Of a stretch of 9,475 bases of DNA, positions 1-6,054 are shown piece after piece. Under the pieces are notes generated by a model. It was given only the letters and a program-made list of their open reading frames with translations, made no database searches and was not told where the DNA came from. Every line of letters starts with the position of its first letter. Within the stretch, counting starts at the first letter, position 1. This stretch comes from Pirellulales bacterium (lineage in GTDB: Bacteria > Planctomycetota > Planctomycetia > Pirellulales > Thermoguttaceae). The position numbers were made by a program, and so were the translations under genes. The stretch spans positions 1 to 9,475 of the forward strand of contig JAUWWA010000037.1 in NCBI GenBank assembly GCA_030617125.1. Direction: 5' to 3'.

Positions 1-318
1 GCAATTAAGAAGCTGCACCAAGAGAACCCGCGGGCAGCCGACGAAAAGGCGCTCCACCTGGCGGTGATCGCTCTCTGCGTCGGCGGGCTGAGTCTGGTGG
101 GCATGGGCGGCTGGTTCTGGCGCCTGGGCCGGCGCATCAACCTGGCCGGCCGTTTCCCTCCCCCCGGCATGAAGGTCATCAAGGACACGCGCGTGCGTAC
201 CGATGTCGCCGCGCGCCGCGTCGCCGATCTGGCCCAGCTAGCCGCGTTCTCGTGCATTGTTGTCGGGACCGTCGGCATGTGGTACCTTTACGGGCTCACC
301 GTCGCGATGCTGCGGTGA
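1..318 (+). CDS. C-terminal part of a small membrane protein, function unknown
   Basis: The reading frame is open from the first base of the window to a TGA at 316-318, giving 105 visible residues; the true start lies upstream. I do not recognise a family. The visible part begins with a charged stretch, followed by a hydrophobic segment at about residues 19-41 that is rich in Gly, Leu, Val and Trp. A basic, polar loop follows (about 42-77, including RLGRR and a PPPG turn), then a second hydrophobic segment (about 78-101) and a short end, MLR. Two membrane helices joined by a positively charged loop suggest that the loop faces the cytoplasm. A GTG at 64 could start a shorter product, but the frame upstream is open and protein-like, so a truncated gene is more likely. 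The stop lies 35 bp before the transporter start, so the two may be co-transcribed. Confidence 0.6.
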   Translation, partial: AIKKLHQENPRAADEKALHLAVIALCVGGLSLVGMGGWFWRLGRRINLAGRFPPPGMKVIKDTRVRTDVAARRVADLAQLAAFSCIVVGTVGMWYLYGLTVAMLR

Positions 319-353
319 TAAGGAATCACGAACCTGCAGGACTACCTGACACG

Positions 354-1643
354 ATGGAACGCTTCATCAGTCTTCTCGGTTTGCTGACGATGATCGCGCT
401 GGCTTGGCTGATGTCGGAGAGCCGCCGGAAGATGAACCTGCGGCTCATCCTAAGCGGTGTCGCGCTACAGCTTGTGCTGGCTGCATTGCTGTTGGGCACG
501 CCGCTGAAGCAAGCGGTTTTTAAGGTGGTCGAGGTAATGATGCTGGGGATCATCGCCTGTTCGGACGAAGGCGCGAAGTTCGTCTTTGGCGAGACCTTTC
601 TCGAACACCGCTTCGCTTTCTCGGTCATGCCCACGGTCATCTTCTTCGCATCGCTGACGGCGGTGCTGTTCCACCTGGGCGTGCTGCAATGGGTGGTCAA
701 GATCATGGCCCGGGTAATGGTCTGGGTGATGGACGTCTCGGGGGCCGAGTCGCTTTGCACCGCGACGAACGTGTTCGTCGGCATGACCACCGCGCCGCTG
801 ACCGTCCGGCCGTACCTGGCCACCATGACCCGATCGGAGCTGATGGCCATGATGACCGGCGGCATGGCTACCGTCGCCGGCGGCACCATGGTGGCCTACG
901 TCGGCATGGCCAAAGAGGCCGGGTGCGATCCCGGACTGATGGCCGGGCACCTGGCCGTCGCCTCGCTCATCTCCGCGCCGGCCGCGCTGGTGATCGCCAA
1001 AATCATGGTGCCCGAGACCGAGGAGTCGCCCACCAAGGGCACGGTCAAGGTCGAGGTGTCGCGGACCGACGCCAATGTGCTCGACGCCGCCTGCCGTGGC
1101 GCCGCCGAAGGCATGAAACTCGTGCTGAACATCGTCGCCATGCTCATCGCCTTCATCGCCCTGGTGCACTTGGCCAATTGGGGCCTTTCGGGCATGAGCC
1201 ACGTGATCGACTGGATGCTCGCTCGGCTAGCCGGCGACGTCGAACAACCGCTGGGCGTCCGGCAGATGCTCGGCGGGCACGAGTTGACGCTGGAACTGAT
1301 TCTCGGCTGGCTTTGTGCTCCGCTGGCGTGGGTCATGGGGGTCGAATGGAAGGACGCCCAAATCGTCGGCACTCTTATTGGTGAGAAGACGATCTTCAAT
1401 GAGTTCGTGGCGTACAAGAACCTCGTGCAGTGCAAGGACGCGCTGTCGCCGCGCTCGTTCACGATCGCCACGTACGCCCTGTGTGGTTTCGCCAACTTCG
1501 GCTCGATCGCCGTGATGATCGGCGGTGTCGGCGGCCTGGCCCCGGAGCGCCGCAAGGATTTTGCCAAGTACGGTTTCCGCTCGATGATCGGCGGCGCGCT
1601 GGCCGCATTCATGACGGCGGCCATCGCGGGGATGCTGATATAG
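354..1643 (+). CDS. Concentrative nucleoside transporter (CNT/NupC family)
   Basis: The product is a 429-aa inner-membrane protein, the usual length for bacterial CNT symporters, which import nucleosides with H+ or Na+. Hydrophobic helices run along the whole chain. Family motifs are clear: GAESLCTATNVFVG (residues 130-143), APLTVRPYL (147-155), GEKTIFNEFVAY (343-354), and ALCGFANFGSIAVMIGG (375-391) followed by GLAPERR. By comparison with Vibrio cholerae CNT, N139, E350, N381 and S384 match residues contacting ribose or base. The base-contact segment, normally GQTEAP, is GMTTAP here (143-148), so specificity may differ from uridine or purine nucleosides. I chose ATG 354 because the family N-terminus starts there; AGGA at 338-341 is a weak, distant ribosome binding site. 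The same frame is open back to an ATG at 252, which overlaps the upstream gene, and a GTG at 315 overlaps its stop; neither extension looks family-like. The transport fold is certain; the substrate is not. Confidence 0.92.
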   Translation: MERFISLLGLLTMIALAWLMSESRRKMNLRLILSGVALQLVLAALLLGTPLKQAVFKVVEVMMLGIIACSDEGAKFVFGETFLEHRFAFSVMPTVIFFASLTAVLFHLGVLQWVVKIMARVMVWVMDVSGAESLCTATNVFVGMTTAPLTVRPYLATMTRSELMAMMTGGMATVAGGTMVAYVGMAKEAGCDPGLMAGHLAVASLISAPAALVIAKIMVPETEESPTKGTVKVEVSRTDANVLDAACRGAAEGMKLVLNIVAMLIAFIALVHLANWGLSGMSHVIDWMLARLAGDVEQPLGVRQMLGGHELTLELILGWLCAPLAWVMGVEWKDAQIVGTLIGEKTIFNEFVAYKNLVQCKDALSPRSFTIATYALCGFANFGSIAVMIGGVGGLAPERRKDFAKYGFRSMIGGALAAFMTAAIAGMLI

Positions 1644-1683
1644 TCGGGCGATTCATGGCCTGGCTGATGAAGCGCCTGGCGGA

Positions 1684-2868
1684 CTAAATCCCCAACTCCA
1701 ACTTCACCGCATAGAACATTTCTAAGGCGAACTTCAGGTCCTCGCGGCTATGGGTGGCGGAGATTTGTACGCGGATGCGGGCCTTCCCTTTCGGAACCAC
1801 CGGATACGAGAAGCCGACGACGTAGATTCCTCGTTCGAGCAGCGCGTCGGCCATTTTGCCCGCCAGCACGGCGTCGCCGAGCATGATCGGGACGATGGGG
1901 TGCTCGCCCGGTATGATGTTGAAATCGCGCTGGGTCATGCCTCGCCGGAAGAACCGCGTGTTTTCTTCCAGGCGGTCGCGCAGTTCGGTCGATTGGGCGA
2001 GCAGATCGAGGGTTTTCATCGACGCGCCGACGATCGGCGGGGCGACGGTGTTAGAAAACAGGTATGGGCGGGAGCGCTGCCGGAGCATGTCGACGATTTC
2101 CTTGCGCCCGCTGGTATATCCGCCGCTGGCGCCGCCTAAGGCCTTACCGAGCGTGCCGGTGTTGATGTCGATCCGCTCGATGACGCCGTGGTGTTCGGGC
2201 GTGCCACGGCCGTGCCTGCCCAGCACGCCGACGGCGTGTGAGTCGTCGACCATCACCATCGCGTCATACTTGTCGGCCAACTCGCAGATGCCTTCGAGGT
2301 TGGCGATCAACCCGTCCATCGAGAAGACGCCGTCGCTGGCGATGATGCGGAACCGGGCGTCGGCCGCCTCCTTGAGCTTCTCTTCGAGATCAGCCATGTC
2401 GTTGTTCTTGTAGCGCAGTCGCCGCGCCTTGCAGAGCCGCACGCCGTCGATGATGCTGGCGTGGTTGAGTTCGTCGGAGAGGATGGCGTCGCCCGGGCCC
2501 AGCAGCGCCTCGAACAACCCACCGTTGGCGTCGAAACACGAGGCATAAAGGATAGTCTCTTCCGTGCCGAGGAACTCGCTGATCTTTGCCTCCAATTGCT
2601 TGTGGATTTGCTGCGTGCCGCAGATGAACCGCACGCTGGCCAGGCCGTAGCCCCAACGATCCAGGGCGTCGTGGGCGGCGGCGATCACTTCCGGATGATC
2701 GGCCAGGCCGAGGTAGTTGTTGGCACAAAGGTTCAGGACCGGTTCGTGTTCGAGCACGCCGACGCGTGCCCGTTGCGGGCTGGTAATCACCCGCTCACCC
2801 TTAAACAGTCCGGCTTCACGAATCTCCCGAAGTTGGTCGGTAAGGTATCGCTTCATTGAGTCAAACAT
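1684..2868 (-). CDS. kbl: Glycine C-acetyltransferase (2-amino-3-ketobutyrate CoA ligase)
   Basis: This PLP enzyme of the alpha-oxoamine synthase family converts 2-amino-3-ketobutyrate plus CoA to glycine and acetyl-CoA, the second step of threonine breakdown. At 394 aa it has the normal length (E. coli Kbl is about 398). The PLP lysine is K242 in [13 protein letters not shown]. The cofactor-binding Asp and His lie in VDDSHAVG (D208, H211), and H136 in LNHAS should stack on the pyridine ring. The N-terminal [10 protein letters not shown] (46-55) and the SDGVFSMDG motif (178-186) are also typical. The ATG at 2866-2868 lies one base after the tdh stop, and its ribosome binding site (AAGGA) is inside the last codons of tdh, so translation is probably coupled. 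The adjacent Tdh makes the substrate, which separates this call from related synthases such as BioF or HemA. The gene faces the CNT transporter gene tail to tail across 40 bp; I see no clear terminator there. Confidence 0.96.
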   Translation of the reverse strand: MFDSMKRYLTDQLREIREAGLFKGERVITSPQRARVGVLEHEPVLNLCANNYLGLADHPEVIAAAHDALDRWGYGLASVRFICGTQQIHKQLEAKISEFLGTEETILYASCFDANGGLFEALLGPGDAILSDELNHASIIDGVRLCKARRLRYKNNDMADLEEKLKEAADARFRIIASDGVFSMDGLIANLEGICELADKYDAMVMVDDSHAVGVLGRHGRGTPEHHGVIERIDINTGTLGKALGGASGGYTSGRKEIVDMLRQRSRPYLFSNTVAPPIVGASMKTLDLLAQSTELRDRLEENTRFFRRGMTQRDFNIIPGEHPIVPIMLGDAVLAGKMADALLERGIYVVGFSYPVVPKGKARIRVQISATHSREDLKFALEMFYAVKLELGI

Positions 2869-2869
2869 A

Positions 2870-3910
2870 CTAGCTTTCCTTCCACGTAAGCACCACTTTG
2901 CCCGAGTTGCCCGATCGCATTGCCTCGAAACCCTTTTCGAACTCGGTGTAGTGTAAGCGGTGGGTAATCACGGGGTCGATGTCCAGGCCGCTTTGGATCA
3001 TCACGGTCATCTTGTACCAGGTTTCGTACATCTCGCGGCCGTAGATGCCCTTGATCGTCAGCATGTTGAAGACGACGGTGTTCCAGTCGATGGCCACTTG
3101 TTCGGCGGGGATGCCGAGCATGGCGATCTTTCCGCCATGGCACATGTTGGCCAGCATGTCGCGAAATGCATCCGGGTTGCCCGACATCTCCAAGCCGACG
3201 TCGAACCCCTCCTTCATATCCAGCTTTTTCTGCGCGTCGGCGATGCTCTCTGAGCGGGCGTCGATGGCCAGCGTGGGGTTCATCTTCCGGGCGAGTTCGA
3301 GCCGATAGGGATTGATGTCGGTAACCACTACATAGCGGGCGCCGGCGTGACGCGCGACAGCGATGGCCATGATGCCGATCGGCCCGGCGCCGGTGATCAG
3401 CACGTCCTCACCCATCACGGGGAACGCCAGCGCACTATGGACGGCGTTGCCCAACGGGTCGAATATGGCCGCCACGTCATGGGGCACGGCGTGGTCGAGG
3501 TGCCAGACATTGGTCATCGGCAGCGCGAGGTACTCGGCGTAAGCCCCGGGACGATTCACGCCGACGCCAACCGTTTCCCTACACAGGTGGCGTCGCCCGG
3601 CCAGGCAATTGCGGCACCGTCCGCAGACAACGTGTCCCTCGCCGCTGACGATGTTCCCGCCACGGAAATCCTTCACATTGCCACCGACACGGACGACCCG
3701 ACCCACAAATTCATGCCCCACCACCAGGGGTACGGAAATGGTTTTCTGCGCCCAGGCGTCCCAATTGTAAATATGCGCGTCGGTTCCGCAGATGCCGGTC
3801 TTGAGCACTTCGATCAGCACGTCATTGATGCCGATTTCCGGCACGGGAACCTCTTCGAGCCACAGTCCCGGCTTGGCCTCTTTCTTGACCAGCGCCTTCA
3901 TCTTCTCCAT
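2870..3910 (-). CDS. tdh: L-threonine 3-dehydrogenase
   Basis: This zinc- and NAD-dependent medium-chain dehydrogenase oxidises L-threonine to 2-amino-3-ketobutyrate. The protein has 346 aa, close to the 341 aa of E. coli Tdh. Catalytic-zinc residues are visible: C41 with T43 and H46 in [17 protein letters not shown], and H66-E67 in VVGHEFVG. Structural-zinc cysteines are C96, C99, C102 and C110. The Rossmann signature is GAGPIG (174-179), and an Asp (D198 in VVVTDIN) at the end of the second strand favours NAD over NADP. The [10 protein letters not shown] motif (149-158) is typical of Tdh rather than sorbitol or alcohol dehydrogenases. I chose ATG 3910 because AAAGGA lies 8 bases upstream; an in-frame ATG three codons later has only a very close GGAG. 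The order tdh then kbl is the reverse of the E. coli kbl-tdh operon. A leader of about 150 bp precedes the gene and probably holds the promoter of the pair. Confidence 0.96.
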   Translation of the reverse strand: MEKMKALVKKEAKPGLWLEEVPVPEIGINDVLIEVLKTGICGTDAHIYNWDAWAQKTISVPLVVGHEFVGRVVRVGGNVKDFRGGNIVSGEGHVVCGRCRNCLAGRRHLCRETVGVGVNRPGAYAEYLALPMTNVWHLDHAVPHDVAAIFDPLGNAVHSALAFPVMGEDVLITGAGPIGIMAIAVARHAGARYVVVTDINPYRLELARKMNPTLAIDARSESIADAQKKLDMKEGFDVGLEMSGNPDAFRDMLANMCHGGKIAMLGIPAEQVAIDWNTVVFNMLTIKGIYGREMYETWYKMTVMIQSGLDIDPVITHRLHYTEFEKGFEAMRSGNSGKVVLTWKES

Positions 3911-4062
3911 GAGCGAATTCCTTTATGGATGAGCGTGGTCGGACTCTTGCAGGCGAGTTTGCCTTTCTCCTAAGATTGCGGAATTCGTCGGTCGATGCAA
4001 TCCCCCCGGGCAGATTGTTTGTTTCGCGCGGCGCAAGGAGCCGGTAGCTCATCGAAAAGGCT
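3911..4062. other. Intergenic leader upstream of tdh
   Basis: This 152-bp non-coding stretch lies between the palindrome at the end of the MEMO gene and tdh. Read on the minus strand, it contains the good tdh ribosome binding site (AAAGGA, about 3919-3924). It must carry the tdh-kbl promoter if the pair is transcribed on its own. I see no convincing -35/-10 pair, operator-like palindrome or riboswitch. The best minus-strand candidate is TTGCAT, 17 bases, AATCTT, whose -10 half matches the sigma-70 consensus at only three of six positions. Confidence 0.4.
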
Positions 4063-4120
4063 GTAGGACGCATTTCCGATCCGTCACCGAAATGGAGGAC
4101 GGATTCCAAATCCATCCTAC
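4063..4120. repeat. 58-bp imperfect palindromic repeat (REP-like)
   Basis: Two 22-nt arms (4064-4085 and 4098-4119) are inverted copies of each other, identical at 17 of 22 positions, with a 12-nt spacer; G4063 and C4120 extend the pairing. The arms begin TAGGA, with ATTT in the middle and ATCCGTC at the inner end. The result would be a long hairpin in DNA or RNA. There is no T-tract, so it is not a standard Rho-independent terminator, although it could stall polymerase or protect the mRNA 3' end. The TAG that begins the minus-strand arm (4119-4117) is the stop codon of the MEMO gene. The shape and position suggest a dispersed REP-like element. No second copy is present in this window, so dispersal is an inference. 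Confidence 0.7.
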
Positions 4121-5409
4121 CTTTGCTCCGACTCCCGATGGAACACCACGCTTGCAAAGCTGACGCAGGAAGTGCCGTCGGGCTCGACCACCTGGTCGTA
4201 CTTCAGCAACTCACCCTTGAGTAGATCGCCACGTGTCGAGCCGAGCACTTCGAGCATCGTGTACGTCGGCGAAAGGCCGCATATTCGGTATCGGTCGTGC
4301 TGCTGGGCCACATGCGAAAAGAAACCGGCCGGGTCGCAACGGCAAGCCGTGGCCAATAGCTTCCGGTCGTCGTCCTCTTGCTCGCCCAGGCGTTGGTCAT
4401 CGAGCAGCGCTTTGTCGCCGAACCGCTTGCCGATATGCGCGAAATCAGCGGCACTGATGTAACAGACCGTGCCCTCATGTTCGTCGGCTGTTTGTCGAAC
4501 CGCCGCGATGAACGCTTGCACCTCGGGCGATCCGTCGGGCGTCACGTCGCCGTCGAAGAACCTTTCGAATGAGCCGGAAAGTACGGGCACGATCCGAAAC
4601 TCATGCTGGTCCCCGAATACGTACTGCAAGAACACTGCTTGAAACTCGATCGAGTGTTCCAGCCGGTGCGCCAATTCGTCCTTGAACAGATTGATTTGTT
4701 GTCCGGCCACGCTGGAGCAGAGGTGCTCGGTCAACCGGTCGATGAATTGCCCATCGGTCCGCACAACGCCCAGCGGCGTATCGAAATCCTTCCGCGATAC
4801 ACAAAACAGCTCTTCCATCGGATGGTGGGCGGTGCCGAAGATGACAAACAGATTGGCGTCGCAGTGCTCGACAATGTGCTTGTACGTCCAGGCGAACGTC
4901 GGCCCGCCGCGATGCAGGTCGATGTGCGGGCTGATGACGGCGCGGAGGTCGCGGTTATCTCGGCGGGCGACCGGATCGATCGCGCCCGGACCGCCCTCGC
5001 CGGTGAACAAGTCGGATAGCTGCTTACGCAACTTCTCCGGATCTTCTTCATACGCCCCGCCGGCTTGCGAGGCGGGGCGGATTGCCCCGGCCAGGTACGT
5101 CTCGATCTGCTCACGACGGTGGCGGTTGAAACGCTCGCCGGCCAACAGGTAAGCTTCGTCCAGCCGCCGGATGATCGCCTCGACATCGCTAAGCGCCGCC
5201 GCCACGCCGGTCTGCGTCCTAAATGCCGCTTGAATTTCCGAAAGCGTGCGATTGCCGTCCATCAACATGGCCAGGACCGCCGCGCCGCAGGAGAGCACCA
5301 CGGGCTCGCCAAACTCCTCCGGGTCGTGCAGCGCAATGGCCGGCTCTTTTTCCGGACCGACCGGGATCATTTCCAACGGGCGTAGCCGCGGACGCAGTGG
5401 GATGGACAT
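4117..5409 (-). CDS. MEMO-family protein (AmmeMemoRadiSam protein B-like) with PqqD-like N-terminus
   Basis: The product is a 430-aa cytoplasmic protein with two parts. Residues 1-90 resemble a PqqD-like winged helix: RPRLRP near the start, a hydrophobic core around VVLSCGAAVLAMLMDG, then RTLSEI and a final LDEAYLLAGERF helix. Residues about 157-425 form a MEMO domain, related to extradiol-dioxygenase-type folds. The three residues that bind metal in human MEMO1 have counterparts: H162 in ISPHIDLH, H195 or H196 in GTAHHP, and C377 in RICGLSP. EHSIEFQ (251-257) and DFAHIG (322-327) also fit. Bacterial MEMO proteins often sit with AMMECR1 and radical-SAM genes, but none is here, and the reaction is unknown. 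The ORF starts GTG-ATG; I prefer the ATG at 5409, but no good ribosome binding site marks either. The gene begins 6 bp after the HEPN-like stop. Its own stop lies in the palindromic repeat. Confidence 0.85.
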   Translation of the reverse strand: MSIPLRPRLRPLEMIPVGPEKEPAIALHDPEEFGEPVVLSCGAAVLAMLMDGNRTLSEIQAAFRTQTGVAAALSDVEAIIRRLDEAYLLAGERFNRHRREQIETYLAGAIRPASQAGGAYEEDPEKLRKQLSDLFTGEGGPGAIDPVARRDNRDLRAVISPHIDLHRGGPTFAWTYKHIVEHCDANLFVIFGTAHHPMEELFCVSRKDFDTPLGVVRTDGQFIDRLTEHLCSSVAGQQINLFKDELAHRLEHSIEFQAVFLQYVFGDQHEFRIVPVLSGSFERFFDGDVTPDGSPEVQAFIAAVRQTADEHEGTVCYISAADFAHIGKRFGDKALLDDQRLGEQEDDDRKLLATACRCDPAGFFSHVAQQHDRYRICGLSPTYTMLEVLGSTRGDLLKGELLKYDQVVEPDGTSCVSFASVVFHRESEQR

Positions 5410-5415
5410 CACTGA

Positions 5416-5589
5416 TCAGGCTTCGTTGTCGAATCCTTGCATTTCGAGCTTGCCTCGGACGAAGTTCATTGCGTCGGCAGCAAACTTCACAGCGGTGACG
5501 GCTTCGGCGAGGGGGATCTCGCCCGTGCGAAGATCATTCGCCGCTTTCTCCAGCCAGCGCGCCACGGCGGTCCGCCTCACGTCATCCAT
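5416..5589 (-). CDS. Truncated HEPN-like protein, partner of the MNT gene
   Basis: The product has 57 aa. The first 25 residues (MDDVRRTAVARWLEKAANDL and on) resemble the first helix of HEPN-domain proteins, which are normally about 120-140 aa. The rest (PLAEAVTAVKFAADAMNFVR and on) does not match the expected HEPN continuation. The usual RX4-6H RNase motif is absent, as is any Gln-Ala-Ala-Glu-Lys-like second helix. Neither other minus-strand frame restores a HEPN sequence, so this is replacement or deletion rather than a simple frameshift. The ATG at 5589 lies eight bases inside the end of the MNT gene, the usual HEPN/MNT arrangement with coupled translation. A longer in-frame ORF begins at 5655, but its extra 22 residues (rich in Pro, Ser and Thr) are just MNT coding sequence read in another frame. 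It could instead be an intact but different small protein. Confidence 0.55.
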   Translation of the reverse strand: MDDVRRTAVARWLEKAANDLRTGEIPLAEAVTAVKFAADAMNFVRGKLEMQGFDNEA

Positions 5590-5887
5590 AGCATACAATC
5601 CCTGTTTCGGAGACCTCCCGGGCGAGTGTGTTGGCGACGTGTTTCTGGGAGTCATATTCTTCTGGGGTCAAGACAAAGACGTCGAGCGAGAAATTAGGGC
5701 GTTCAAACAAGCGGTGAGTTTCCAGACGTACTTCCCGCTTCGTTTTTGGGCCGGAATAGAGGAGAACCAGATCAATATCACTGCTGGAGGCTGCATCACC
5801 GGTTGCCCTGGACCCAAACAAAATGATCTTGGCAGGCCTTATCGCCTCGGAAATGGTGTCAACGACACTGGCAACGAGTTTATCCAT
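5582..5887 (-). CDS. MNT-type nucleotidyltransferase (HEPN/MNT antitoxin-like)
   Basis: The product is a 101-aa minimal nucleotidyltransferase. The signature GSX10DXD is exact: G25-S26 in LFGSRATGD, then D37 and D39 in SSDIDLVLLY; the third acidic residue is probably D69 in FSLDVFVLT. In studied HEPN/MNT modules such proteins act as antitoxins by AMPylating a tyrosine of the HEPN RNase. I chose ATG 5887 because GGAG lies nine bases upstream and the family usually starts a few residues before this helix; a GTG at 5902 would add five residues. The gene ends inside the next one (8-bp overlap). This stretch and the DNA just upstream look more AT-rich than the flanking genes, which fits acquisition by transfer, as is common for such modules. 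The fold is clear; the antitoxin role is inferred from gene order. Confidence 0.87.
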   Translation of the reverse strand: MDKLVASVVDTISEAIRPAKIILFGSRATGDAASSSDIDLVLLYSGPKTKREVRLETHRLFERPNFSLDVFVLTPEEYDSQKHVANTLAREVSETGIVCYG

Positions 5888-6053
5888 CTCGGCATTCTCC
5901 ACCGATTTGTTGATACCCCGATCTGCTCCACAACGTCTTCTCTGTTAATGTACCATAAGTCACGTTAGGTGCATAGATCGGCTGTGTGACCATGAAGGCC
6001 ATTTGTGTCGAAGCTGCCGGCGGGAAGTTGATTATCTTGCTGGGATAATCCGG
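5888..6053. other. Intergenic region upstream of the MNT gene
   Basis: About 165 bp lie between the fucosidase and the MNT gene. The right end holds the hairpin at 6016-6054. The left end holds GGAG (5897-5900 on the minus strand), the likely MNT ribosome binding site. The middle (about 5903-6000) looks more AT-rich than the flanks and is a plausible site for the promoter of the MNT/HEPN-like/MEMO run, but I cannot identify convincing -35 and -10 boxes or an operator palindrome. Confidence 0.3.
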
Positions 6054-6054
6054 C
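6016..6054 (-). terminator. Hairpin after the fucosidase stop, possible terminator
   Basis: A perfect 7-bp inverted repeat (GATTATC at 6030-6036, GATAATC at 6044-6050) has a 7-nt loop. An outer GC-rich pair (GCCG at 6016-6019, CGGC at 6051-6054) could extend it across an internal bulge. It lies immediately after the fucosidase TAG (6056-6054) on the minus strand. No T-run follows it, so strong intrinsic termination is doubtful. It may instead be an RNA-stabilising 3' structure. Confidence 0.35.

Noticed and set aside
326..1624. Several long minus-strand frames opposite the transporter (326-889, 465-1202, 896-1624)
   Set aside because: Their translations are low in complexity (one is rich in His, Gly and Asp) and show no family motif; the plus strand carries clear CNT motifs throughout.
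1644..1683. Bidirectional terminator between the transporter and kbl
   Set aside because: The 40-bp gap has no stem of useful length and no T-tract on either strand.
3960..4020. Sigma-70 promoter TTGCAT-17-AATCTT upstream of tdh
   Set aside because: The -10 half matches the consensus at only three positions, so it is not better than chance in a 150-bp leader.
5590..5655. Upstream extension of the HEPN-like gene to 5655
   Set aside because: The extra 22 residues lie wholly inside the MNT coding region in another frame, and the ATG at 5589 gives the typical short overlap and HEPN-like start.
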